DNA of 64,000 nt from Alphaproteobacteria bacterium (GTDB lineage Bacteria > Pseudomonadota > Alphaproteobacteria > Caulobacterales > Parvularculaceae). The notes beneath the pieces are model-generated. The model ran no database searches. It was not told the origin of the DNA and saw only the letters and a program-made list of their open reading frames with translations. The stretch's first letter is position 1. Every line of letters begins with the position of its first letter. The position numbers and the translations under genes were made by a program. Shown piece by piece: positions 8,098 through 15,907 of this stretch. The stretch is taken from the NCBI GenBank assembly GCA_030426465.1, contig JAUHYK010000004.1, positions 27,555-91,554 of the forward strand, written 5' to 3'.

Positions 8098-9458
8098 TCT
8101 TCAAACAGCTTTTTCACATCGCCATTTAGCTCGCCAAGGAAATGCGACGCCGTAAATTCACCCATGGTGACGCCGCTTTTAGCGATCTTCACCAGCGGGT
8201 CGAGATAGGTCGTCTCGTCTTCTTTCAAATTACCCATGCGCGCGCGTTTCCTGAGGCCTTCGCGGGAAATTTCGAGAATTTCCAGCGCCACATCCTGAAC
8301 CGTGCGGCCGCCGACTTCGGCGCGCAACCCGATTCTTGCGGCGTCATCGCGCAAAGCCTCGCGCATGTCCGTCGTCCAGTCTTTTGCAACATCCCATGCG
8401 GCGGCGAGCGCATCGCCGTCATATAGCAGTCCGACCCAGAACGCCGGCAGCGCGCAAATGCGCGCCCAGGGGCCGCCATCGGCGCCGCGCATTTCAAGAA
8501 ATTTCTTCAGGCGCACTTCGGGAAAGGCCGTAGACAGATGATCTTCCCAATCTTCCATGGTCGGCCGCTCGCCCGGCAAGGCGGGCAGTTTTCCGTCCAG
8601 AAAATCACGGAAGGATTGCCCCGCGGCGTCGATGAATTTATTGTTCCGGCGCACGAAATACATGGGCACATCGAGCATGTAATCGCGATAGCGCTCAAAC
8701 CCGAACCCGTCCTCGAACACGAAATTCAAAAGCCCGGTGCGGTCAGGGTCAGTGTCGGTCCAGATATGCGCGCGCCAGGACGCGTAGCCTGAGAGCTTCC
8801 CTTCATAGAGACCCGAATTGGCGAACAGCGCCGTCGCAATCGGCTGTAGCGCGAGCGAGGTTTTGAACTTCATCGCCATGTCGGCCTCAGAAGAGAAGTC
8901 GAGATTGACCTGAACCGTGCAGGTCCGGTGCATCATGTCGAGGCCGAGATCGCCAACCTTGGGCATGTAGTTGCGCATGATGGTGTAACGCGCCTTGGGC
9001 ATGTGTGGAATTTCCGCGCGCGTCCAGGTCGGCGTGAACCCCATGCCGAGAAAGGCGACACCCAAAGGATCGCAAACCTTTTTCACCGCTTCGAGATGAC
9101 GATGCACCTCGTCACAGGTCTGGTGAATATTTTCCAGCGGCGCCCCGGACAGCTCAAACTGTCCACCGGGCTCTAGGCTGACGCTCGCGCCCTCGCCTTT
9201 CAGGCCAATGGGGTTGCCGTTTTCGGCGATAATGTCCCAGCCGGTTTCCTGCCCGAGTTTCTCAAGGATAGCGCGGATGCCCGCTTCGCCTTCATAGGGG
9301 ACAGGCTTTAGCGATGTGCGGCAGAACACGAATTTTTCATGCTCGGTGCCGATGCGCCACTCATCTTTGGGCTTACAGCCGCCCGCCAGATAGTCCGTTA
9401 ACTGGTCAAGGGATTCGATTTTCGGCGACAGGCCGGTCTGTTCATTCGCAGTCGTCAC
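8085..9458 (-). CDS. gshA: Glutamate--cysteine ligase (plant/alphaproteobacterial type)
   Basis: A 457-residue enzyme making gamma-glutamylcysteine from Glu, Cys and ATP, the first and rate-limiting step of glutathione synthesis. It belongs to the class found in plants and alphaproteobacteria (GCS2/EgtA-like fold): RIGTEHEKFVF at about 36-46 near the N-terminus, SLEPGGQFELSGAP in the active-site region and MHRTCTVQVNLD further on. Start is GTG with GGAGAG six bases upstream; the nearby ATG at 9460 is out of frame. The next gene on the strand (AlkA-like) overlaps its end, and rsmE lies upstream on the same strand, an order shared by many alphaproteobacteria. Confidence 0.95.
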   Translation of the reverse strand: MTTANEQTGLSPKIESLDQLTDYLAGGCKPKDEWRIGTEHEKFVFCRTSLKPVPYEGEAGIRAILEKLGQETGWDIIAENGNPIGLKGEGASVSLEPGGQFELSGAPLENIHQTCDEVHRHLEAVKKVCDPLGVAFLGMGFTPTWTRAEIPHMPKARYTIMRNYMPKVGDLGLDMMHRTCTVQVNLDFSSEADMAMKFKTSLALQPIATALFANSGLYEGKLSGYASWRAHIWTDTDPDRTGLLNFVFEDGFGFERYRDYMLDVPMYFVRRNNKFIDAAGQSFRDFLDGKLPALPGERPTMEDWEDHLSTAFPEVRLKKFLEMRGADGGPWARICALPAFWVGLLYDGDALAAAWDVAKDWTTDMREALRDDAARIGLRAEVGGRTVQDVALEILEISREGLRKRARMGNLKEDETTYLDPLVKIAKSGVTMGEFTASHFLGELNGDVKKLFEECKY

Positions 9459-9551
9459 ATCACTCTCCGGCAGATGCCGCTATAGCTTTATCCCGCTCTA
9501 TCCCCTGAGAGCCGGAACGCCAAGCGTTAAGACCATCACGCTCTCGCGACA

Positions 9552-10322
9552 TTAATTCCGGCGCCAGTCGCCGAGCGCCGCCTGCCACAGAACCAGCGCT
9601 GCAATCGCCGCTGTATCGGCGCGTAAAATACGGGGACCGAGCGTCGCAGGCGTCACAAATGACTTCGCTCTCAGTTCATGGCGCTCGCTGACTGAAAAGC
9701 CGCCCTCAGGGCCGGTGAGCACCGCCCAGCTATCAGCATTGCTATCGGCGCTCTTTAGAGCATCTAACACAGGCAGCGCGCGGCCTTCGCGCCCACCCCA
9801 CTCTTCGGTCTCATCATCGCCAGCCTCGTCGCAGAACAAAAGACGCCGGCCTTCCGACCAATCACCCAACAGTTTTGCAAATTTTATTGGTTCGCCTACG
9901 GAGGGAATGGTGAGCCGGCCACATTGCTCCGCCGCTTCCGTCGCAATCGCCTGCAGGCGTTCAATGTTGAGTTTCGGCGCGACCGTGCGTTCGGTCAGGA
10001 CGGGCTGAAGGCGCGCGGCGCCCACCTCCACCGCCTTTTGCACAATGGTTTCAAGGGGACCGCGCTTCACCGGCGCGAAATACAAGGTCAAATCCGGTTC
10101 CGGTTCCTGATTGCGAGTCTTTTCACCCACCTGCGCGGCGCCGGCTTTCTTGCGGAACTCGACAATTTTCGCGGCGAACTCACCGTCCTTGCCGTTGAAC
10201 AGGCGGACCTCGTCGCCCTCCGCCCGGCGCAGGACGTTTTTCAGATAATGCACCTGCTCCGCCGACAACGGCGCGGGAAGACCCGGATGCAAAGGCCCGT
10301 CGATATAGAGGCGTGGAATCAT
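9552..10322 (-). CDS. rsmE: 16S rRNA (uracil1498-N3)-methyltransferase
   Basis: A 256-residue SPOUT-family enzyme that uses S-adenosylmethionine to methylate U1498 in helix 44 of 16S rRNA. It has a PUA-like N-terminal domain and the deep trefoil knot with EQCGR at 132-136 and LTGPEGGFS at 202-210, which are the signature motifs. Length fits the family. Its ATG overlaps the stop of the small phosphatase gene upstream by ATGA, and gshA follows after about 90 bases. The overlap means the acquired phosphatase gene and rsmE are now co-translated. Confidence 0.94.
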   Translation of the reverse strand: MIPRLYIDGPLHPGLPAPLSAEQVHYLKNVLRRAEGDEVRLFNGKDGEFAAKIVEFRKKAGAAQVGEKTRNQEPEPDLTLYFAPVKRGPLETIVQKAVEVGAARLQPVLTERTVAPKLNIERLQAIATEAAEQCGRLTIPSVGEPIKFAKLLGDWSEGRRLLFCDEAGDDETEEWGGREGRALPVLDALKSADSNADSWAVLTGPEGGFSVSERHELRAKSFVTPATLGPRILRADTAAIAALVLWQAALGDWRRN

Positions 10323-10642
10323 CTCAAAAACTGCGGCACTTTCATATGTAACAACTTGACCAGACTTTCGTCCATATATTCGAACTCATCGGGAATACCG
10401 AGAACTATCACCCTCTTGCCATTCAAATATTTTTTGAATTTCTTCGTGAGCTTGTTGCGATGAACACGCTCCATAACAAAAATAATATCCGCCCACTCAA
10501 TCTGTTCAGGCGATAATTGCACAGCCGCATCATTCCCCAAACCAGCTGAATCACACTCAATATCGTCGAACTGGGCGAAAACATGCTCCGCCGTCGGGCT
10601 ACGGAGTTTGTTTTGTGTGCATATAAAAAGAAGTTTTTGCAT
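10319..10642 (-). CDS. Low-molecular-weight phosphatase family protein (COG4551-like)
   Basis: A 107-residue protein opening with a beta strand and the Cys-X5-Arg phosphate loop CTQNKLRS at residues 8-15, as in LMW protein tyrosine phosphatases and arsenate reductases. The fold region AGLGNDAAVQLSPEQIEWADIIFVMERVH fits the family of short predicted phosphatases, but the usual DPD general-acid motif is not obvious (GIPDEFEYMD is the only candidate). The DNA is clearly more AT-rich than its neighbours, and it sits between rsmE and ubiA, which are usually adjacent or near, so recent acquisition is likely. A CCGGAA stretch precedes the ATG. The substrate is unknown. Confidence 0.78.
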   Translation of the reverse strand: MQKLLFICTQNKLRSPTAEHVFAQFDDIECDSAGLGNDAAVQLSPEQIEWADIIFVMERVHRNKLTKKFKKYLNGKRVIVLGIPDEFEYMDESLVKLLHMKVPQFLR

Positions 10643-10744
10643 TTCCGGTTCTTAGCCAAAACTAACCATCAGGTAATTCAAAAAATGATGTCGTCGGCAA
10701 AACATCCTTTTGCGTACTGGCCGGGCGCGCGCTAGAGAAGGCCC

Positions 10745-11680
10745 GTGACCAACACCGCCCCCATAACCACCCCTGACGCCGTACCCGGCAATTGGGTCGC
10801 CCGCACGCCCGGTTTTGCGCAGCCCTATCTGCGGCTGATGCGCGCCGACCGGCCGGTGGGAACGTGGCTTTTGCTCATTCCCTGTTTCTGGGGGCTCGCG
10901 ATTGCCGCCGCCGCCGGTTACGCAGGACTTCACCTTCTCTGGTATGCGGCGTTGATGTCCGTGGGCGCCTATGTGATGCGCGGAGCGGGCTGCGCCTATA
11001 ACGACATTGTCGACCGCGACTTTGACGCCAAGGTCGAACGCACGGCGCTCAGACCCATCCCCGCCGGACAGATTTCCGTGAAACAGGCCTGGGGGTTTCT
11101 GGTCTTTCTCTCCTTTATCGGCCTCACCGTATTGTTGCAGTTCAACCGCTTCACGATCTTGCTCGGCATTGGCTCGCTGGCGCTGGTCGCCGCCTATCCC
11201 TTCATGAAACGCATCACCTGGTGGCCGCAGGCATGGCTCGGCCTCACTTTCAACTGGGGCGCGCTTGTGGGCTACGCCGCAGCAGCGGGAAAACTCGATG
11301 CGCAAGCTTTCGCGATCTACGCCGCTGGAATTTGCTGGACGCTTTTTTACGACACCATCTACGCCCATCAGGACACGGAGGATGACGCGCTGATCGGCGT
11401 CAAATCCACGGCCCTGCGGCTTGGCCGGAAAACACTGCCCGCACTTGGCCTCTTCTTCGCCATGACCATCACCCTCTTCGCGCTTGCCGGGACAATCATC
11501 CACGCCGACGCGCTTTATTACGTCATGCTGTTGCCGGCGGCGGCGCATTTCGTCTGGCAGTTGAAACATCTCGATATTCACAACAGCAACATCTGCCTCA
11601 GCCTGTTCAAATCGAACCGCGATGCGGGGCTTCTCCTTCTGCTCTCGCCGCTTTGTGAACTCGCCATCCGTTCTCTTTGA
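10745..11680 (+). CDS. ubiA: 4-hydroxybenzoate polyprenyltransferase
   Basis: A 311-residue membrane enzyme of ubiquinone synthesis that joins a polyprenyl chain to 4-hydroxybenzoate. The first Asp-rich site is NDIVDRDFD at 86-94, followed by KVERTALRPIPAG, the UbiA hallmark; the second is YDTIYAHQDTEDD in the later loop. About eight or nine transmembrane helices are visible. The start is GTG at 10745; no better ATG is available before the first helix. It is divergent from the small phosphatase/rsmE/gshA strand, sharing a roughly 100-base promoter region that is AT-rich near 10660-10700. Confidence 0.94.
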   Translation: MTNTAPITTPDAVPGNWVARTPGFAQPYLRLMRADRPVGTWLLLIPCFWGLAIAAAAGYAGLHLLWYAALMSVGAYVMRGAGCAYNDIVDRDFDAKVERTALRPIPAGQISVKQAWGFLVFLSFIGLTVLLQFNRFTILLGIGSLALVAAYPFMKRITWWPQAWLGLTFNWGALVGYAAAAGKLDAQAFAIYAAGICWTLFYDTIYAHQDTEDDALIGVKSTALRLGRKTLPALGLFFAMTITLFALAGTIIHADALYYVMLLPAAAHFVWQLKHLDIHNSNICLSLFKSNRDAGLLLLLSPLCELAIRSL

Positions 11681-11739
11681 CCGGCGGAAGCGTTACATAA
11701 CGGGCCTTGTTGACGCTCAAGCCTGCGAGGACTACGCAC

Positions 11740-12249
11740 ATGCCCCGACTGACCCGCCGCCATTTGACTCTTTCCCTTCTGGGCGCGGCTGCAGGCTGCG
11801 GCGTGCAAACACAGGATAAAGCAATGGCCAAGAACCCTGATCCGTCTTCCATTCCCGATTACGATAAATGGCAGCTTTCAAATGCGGAATGGAAAGAGCG
11901 CCTGTCGCCGGAGGCCTATTCGGTCCTGCGCCGCGAAGCGACGGAGCGCGCTGGCACGAGCCCCCTGAATGAGGAAAAGCGCGAAGGCGTTTTCGCCTGC
12001 GCCGGCTGCGGGTTGGATCTTTTCAAATCGGAAACCAAATTTGAAAGCGGCACGGGCTGGCCGTCTTTCTGGGACTATATTCCCGGCGCGCTCGGCACCA
12101 AGACCGACATCAAGCTGATTGTTCCGCGCACCGAATATCATTGCGCGCGTTGCGGCGGCCATCAGGGCCATGTCTTCAAGGATGGCCCGGCGCCGACCGG
12201 TCTGCGCTATTGCAACAACGGTGTCGCGCTGACCTTCAAGCCTGCATAG
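11740..12249 (+). CDS. msrB: Peptide-methionine (R)-S-oxide reductase, exported
   Basis: A 169-residue MsrB that reduces methionine-R-sulfoxide in proteins. Zinc is held by CAGC (Cys87, Cys90) and CARC (Cys135, Cys138); the catalytic cysteine is Cys158 in LRYCNNGVALTF. The start at 11740 is preferred to an upstream TTG because GAGG lies about ten bases before it. The N-terminus LTRRHLTLSLLGAAAGC is a short twin-arginine-like signal with a possible lipobox ending at Cys20. The enzyme is therefore probably periplasmic, unlike the usual cytosolic MsrB. No MsrA, thioredoxin or CcdA partner lies nearby to supply electrons. Confidence 0.93.
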   Translation: MPRLTRRHLTLSLLGAAAGCGVQTQDKAMAKNPDPSSIPDYDKWQLSNAEWKERLSPEAYSVLRREATERAGTSPLNEEKREGVFACAGCGLDLFKSETKFESGTGWPSFWDYIPGALGTKTDIKLIVPRTEYHCARCGGHQGHVFKDGPAPTGLRYCNNGVALTFKPA

Positions 12250-12251
12250 AT

Positions 12252-13691
12252 TCATTGCCGCCCCCTGGGCGCCAGCGCTTTCACGCGCGCGTTCAACTCC
12301 TCGATCAGCACCGCCTGAATCTCCACGGTCTCCACCAGCCGCTGGATCCATTCGCCTGCGGCGAGCCCCCGTTCCGGATCAAACACCGCCTCGTTCGGCA
12401 TCGCAGAAAGATGCCGCTTTTCCTTCCAGTGCCGGGCGTAGCCGTCGAGCGTCAGCGGATCGTAATCGGTGCCAATGCGCGCCGCGAATTTGCGCATCGG
12501 TTCATGCGCGCGCGGCTCAATGCGCGCCGGCCCCGCATCGCGGATAATCGATGCGCCAGTGTTCTCATCGATCGCCTCTTCCTGTTCCGGCCGGATGCGC
12601 CGGTCCGGCACGCGCGCATCCCACTTCGCCGCATCGACGGCGCCGTCTAGCGCCTGATCGAATACATAGCAGCTCAACAGTGAGTTATCGTCGTAAAACC
12701 CCTCCGCATTGATCGTCCCCGCGCCTTTCGCTCCGCCCGTCGGATTGCCGACAATGACGCTGCCGTCGCTGTTCTCAATGATAAAGTCGGTGCGCGCCAC
12801 CCGCCCCTGAATAGAAAACTGTCCCGATGCGCCGGCGCCGGGACTATACTGGAATGAAGCGCCCACCGTGGTTGCGACGCCCGCCACAGAAAAGGTCACC
12901 CGCCCGACGCTGGCGGCGCCCACATCAATGACCGCGCCCGCATTGTAGACGCCGGTTCCGACCACCAGGTCCGTCAGGGAGGTGCCGGAAACAGTCCCGC
13001 TCGCGCCGTTGACGAAAAGCTTTTCCCTAAACCCCGCATTGCCGTCATCCTTGTCGATCACCAGCGCTTGCGTCCAGACGGCCCCGTCGGCGCTCACCTT
13101 CACCTGAAAATCATCATCGCCCGCAAGGCCAAGTTCCGCGCGTCCCGACGCGCCTGTCTGAAAAAGCAGCGCGCCCGTGTCGCCCGCAGCGTCCTTGTTG
13201 ATTTTCACCTGACAATCGCCGGAGCCCGGCGTCACATCGTCATGGTTGAACAGGACAGCATCGGATTTGACGGCAAGCCTGTTTGTCGCATCCGCTGTCG
13301 TGTTGACGCCGAATTTCGCCGCGCTTTCAGAAGAGCCGCCCTCGCCGCCTGACAATGCAGCCCACGCGGCGCCGTCGTAAATGACAAGCTCATCATCGTC
13401 CGAGACCCACACGCGCAACCCTTCAAACGGCGCGATCAGGGCCCAGGCGCCGTCCTGATAAGCAACAAGATCGTGTGCTGCGTACCCGCTCCACACAGCG
13501 CCACTGGCGCCGGACGGCAAAATATATGCCTCGCCTTCCGCTGGCGAAGCAGGCTCCGCCGCAGTCGTGCGCGACAGGACGACACCCTGCACCAGCGCAT
13601 CGAGACGCCGGAAAGTTTCGTTCACAGTCACATGTTTTTGCGCCTGACTGGGCGCCACATAGGAAAGGGAAAGGCGGGGAGATTGCTCCAT
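12252..13691 (-). CDS. DUF2793 protein, gene-transfer-agent/phage tail-fibre-like
   Basis: A 479-residue protein in three parts. Residues about 3-95 match DUF2793 (LSYVAPSQAQKHVTVNETF then RLDALVQ), known from the tail-fibre protein of alphaproteobacterial gene transfer agents and related phages. The middle is a Gly/Ala/Asp-rich beta-structured shaft. The last 60 residues (HWKEKRHLSAMPNEAVF, then ETVEIQAVLIEELNARVKAL) resemble the helical coiled-coil end of tail-fibre/endosialidase-chaperone proteins. Start 13691 is chosen because GGAG sits eight bases upstream; an in-frame TTG 24 bases earlier is worse. No other capsid or tail gene lies nearby, consistent with the known scattering of GTA tail-fibre genes. 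Confidence 0.78.
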   Translation of the reverse strand: MEQSPRLSLSYVAPSQAQKHVTVNETFRRLDALVQGVVLSRTTAAEPASPAEGEAYILPSGASGAVWSGYAAHDLVAYQDGAWALIAPFEGLRVWVSDDDELVIYDGAAWAALSGGEGGSSESAAKFGVNTTADATNRLAVKSDAVLFNHDDVTPGSGDCQVKINKDAAGDTGALLFQTGASGRAELGLAGDDDFQVKVSADGAVWTQALVIDKDDGNAGFREKLFVNGASGTVSGTSLTDLVVGTGVYNAGAVIDVGAASVGRVTFSVAGVATTVGASFQYSPGAGASGQFSIQGRVARTDFIIENSDGSVIVGNPTGGAKGAGTINAEGFYDDNSLLSCYVFDQALDGAVDAAKWDARVPDRRIRPEQEEAIDENTGASIIRDAGPARIEPRAHEPMRKFAARIGTDYDPLTLDGYARHWKEKRHLSAMPNEAVFDPERGLAAGEWIQRLVETVEIQAVLIEELNARVKALAPRGRQ

Positions 13692-13902
13692 CAACCGGCT
13701 CCGAAAGTTACGCAATATTCAACTGTGCGCATCCTACGGCCGCAGGCGAAGTGGTGGATAACTATTCACCAACACTGGAAAATATGCCCGAATTCAACAG
13801 ATATGATGAAATTTCCGGGGCTCCGTTCAACTTATAGGGGTGCAAAAATTTGCCCCCGTGACGGATCGCTTTATATCCCCGATGAACAGCAAGGAGACGA
13901 TG

Positions 13903-14772
13903 ATGCAAGACGGCGCACAAACCACAGCAGCGCAAGGCGCTGACAACAACCTCGACATGGCGGTGACCTTTCTCGAAGGACTCGCAGAAAAGGCGGCCGC
14001 TTATTTGCCGAGCGTTGTCGGCGCGCTCATTGTCCTGATTGTCGGCCTCTGGGCTGCCGGCCGTGTCAAAAAAATTGTCGCCGCTGGCCTCGGACGTTCC
14101 GGCAGGATCGACGAAACCCTCAAAGGCTTTTTGTCATCGCTGGTTCATTACGGGCTGATTGCACTGGTTCTGATTACAACACTGGGCATCTTCGGCGTGC
14201 CGACCACGAGCTTCGCCGCCATCATCGGCGCCGCCGGTCTCGCGATCGGTCTGGCGCTTCAGGGAACGCTGGGTCACGTTGCGTCCGGCGTGATGATGCT
14301 GGGTTTCCGCCCCTTCGATGTCGGCGACTATGTGGAGGCGGCGGGCGTTGCGGGCTCCGTCAAACATATCGGGCTTTTCACCACTGAACTGGCGACCCCC
14401 GACAACAAGAAAATCATCGTTCCCAACGGAAAAATCTTCGATGATGTCATCACGAACTATTCGGGTTATGACACCCGCCGCATCGATCTCGTCTTCGGCA
14501 TTTCCTATGCGGACGACATTGACAAGGCGATGGCGCTGATCAAATCGGAAGTCGAAAAAGAAAGCCGCGTCCACGGCGATCCGGAACCGGTGTTCGAAGT
14601 TGACAGCCTTGGCGATTCTTCCGTCAATATTCTCTGCCGCGTCTGGATGGACCGCGCCGATTATTTTGGCGTGAAGTGGGCGCTGACCAAGGCCGTCAAA
14701 CAAAGATTTGACGCCGACGGCGTCTCTATCCCCTTCCCCTGCCGCTCCGTTTACATGGAAAACGCCGCCTAG
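13903..14772 (+). CDS. mscS: Small-conductance mechanosensitive channel (MscS family)
   Basis: A 289-residue inner-membrane channel that opens under hypo-osmotic shock. Two N-terminal transmembrane helices are followed by the pore helix rich in Gly/Ala (IIGAAGLAIGLALQGTLG), then the MscS beta domain GFRPFDVGDYVEAAG, and VPNGKIFDDVITNYS with the conserved NGK. A soluble alpha/beta vestibule completes the short MscS plan. AAGGAG lies six bases before ATG 13903; another ATG is directly before it at 13900, and ATG 13882 or GTG 13840 are longer alternatives. The gene stands alone and is followed by hairpins described separately. Confidence 0.92.
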   Translation: MQDGAQTTAAQGADNNLDMAVTFLEGLAEKAAAYLPSVVGALIVLIVGLWAAGRVKKIVAAGLGRSGRIDETLKGFLSSLVHYGLIALVLITTLGIFGVPTTSFAAIIGAAGLAIGLALQGTLGHVASGVMMLGFRPFDVGDYVEAAGVAGSVKHIGLFTTELATPDNKKIIVPNGKIFDDVITNYSGYDTRRIDLVFGISYADDIDKAMALIKSEVEKESRVHGDPEPVFEVDSLGDSSVNILCRVWMDRADYFGVKWALTKAVKQRFDADGVSIPFPCRSVYMENAA

Positions 14773-14792
14773 GTTCAAAGACTTCAGAACAA

Positions 14793-14888
14793 GCCGGATC
14801 ATCGGAAATTTCTGATGATCCGGCGCAAATCTCTCATCGCGGAACATTTTTCAGCATGCGGAACGCCGGCTTTTTGGGCCGGTTTTTT
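14793..14888 (+). ncRNA. Candidate small RNA or mscS 3' end: two hairpins with T-run
   Basis: An 11-bp perfect stem, GCCGGATCATC (14793-14803) with GATGATCCGGC (14814-14824), encloses a 10-base loop. About 40 bases on, CCGGC (14866-14870) pairs with GCCGG (14878-14882) and is followed by six T (14883-14888), a plausible intrinsic terminator. The unit could be just the mscS 3' UTR or a processed/independent roughly 100-nt RNA. No promoter was identified. Confidence 0.4.
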
Positions 14889-15061
14889 CTTGCACAATTT
14901 TCAGAAAATGTTTTGCATACCGCAAATTCCTGCGGAAATTCCGTATACGGTTTGAATTGGAATTAACATGAACACTCTAAGCTCTCGAAAGATAGGCCGA
15001 TAAGACTTTGTGTGGTGAGCGCCCTGCAGAGTCAAAAATCAAGGCATCAAGGGAGCTATCA

Positions 15062-15871
15062 ATGTCACGGACTTTATCTTTTAAACACGCGCTTGCGCTT
15101 TCATGCGCTTGCGCGTTTGCTGTATCCGCATGCAGCTCTAAGGGCACGACGCGCGTATCAACCCTCGGCCAGACACGCAGCGTGGAAAAAGCAGGGCCGC
15201 AAGGCCCTCAAGGTGAGCAAGGACCAGCGGGAGCCCAAGGCTCTGCCGGCGCCGACGGCGCGGATGGCGGCATCAATATCGGTGAGACAGACCCGATGAT
15301 CATCACGGGCACCACGAGGAATCTCCTCGCTGGAATATCGCTCGAGGCTGACGAAATCACCGGGAAGATAATTGGCGTCGCCGACGAGACCGGTCAGACC
15401 TTGTTACAGACGGACACCGGAGACCTTTATTCCCTCGTTGACGCCAATGCGGTGCTCGGCGACGTCATCACTGCGTCGCTGACGGAAGCCACCCTTCTGG
15501 GGAATGGAGAGTCGCTCCTCGGCGTCAGTCTCCTTGCGGGCGAACAGCAGGGTGGCGACGCTGCGACCTTCGGCATAGGTTCTGGCGGCGAGCTCCTTAC
15601 CTTTGACCAGACTGTAACGTCTGATCCTGAAGGCGCTGTCAGCGGCGCGTTGGCGTCGACGACCGGCGTAACCGAAGCCCTGCCCGTCGGCGGCCTTGAT
15701 GGTGATGTGGTCGGCGATCTTACTGGCGATCTCGGCGGCGGGCTGACTGGCGATCTTACCGGCGATCTCACCGATACGGTTGGCGACCTGCTCGATGACC
15801 CAACCGGAACGCTGGAAGACACTCTCGATACGGGCGACGGTCTGGTTGGCGGCCTTCTCGGCAACAACTAA
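15062..15871 (+). CDS. Collagen-like surface lipoprotein, likely TpsB-linked
   Basis: A 269-residue lipoprotein I do not recognise as a named family. The start at 15062 has GGGAG about eight bases upstream. The signal peptide ends in the lipobox AVSAC with Cys24. Residues about 45-70 are a short collagen-like Gly-X-Y run of eight triplets (GPQ GPQ GEQ GPA and so on). A beta-rich middle domain rich in I/L/T/G follows, and the C-terminus is a Gly-Asp-Leu-Thr repeat array (GDLTGDL units) ending GGLLGNN. The next gene, 36 bases downstream, is a TpsB-type outer-membrane transporter, so this is its likely cargo (inference). The leader from 14890 to 15061 is AT-rich, contains the palindrome CCGTATACGG at 14941-14950, and has a tiny 11-codon open frame at 14968-15003. 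Confidence 0.72.
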   Translation: MSRTLSFKHALALSCACAFAVSACSSKGTTRVSTLGQTRSVEKAGPQGPQGEQGPAGAQGSAGADGADGGINIGETDPMIITGTTRNLLAGISLEADEITGKIIGVADETGQTLLQTDTGDLYSLVDANAVLGDVITASLTEATLLGNGESLLGVSLLAGEQQGGDAATFGIGSGGELLTFDQTVTSDPEGAVSGALASTTGVTEALPVGGLDGDVVGDLTGDLGGGLTGDLTGDLTDTVGDLLDDPTGTLEDTLDTGDGLVGGLLGNN

Positions 15872-15907
15872 CCCGCCCCTTCCCGCCTATACTGTCACGG
15901 GGCTTTC

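Noticed and set aside
10652-11581. 309-codon open frame antisense to ubiA
   Set aside because: ubiA has unmistakable motifs on the other strand; the antisense product is low-complexity and charged, a typical shadow in GC-rich DNA.
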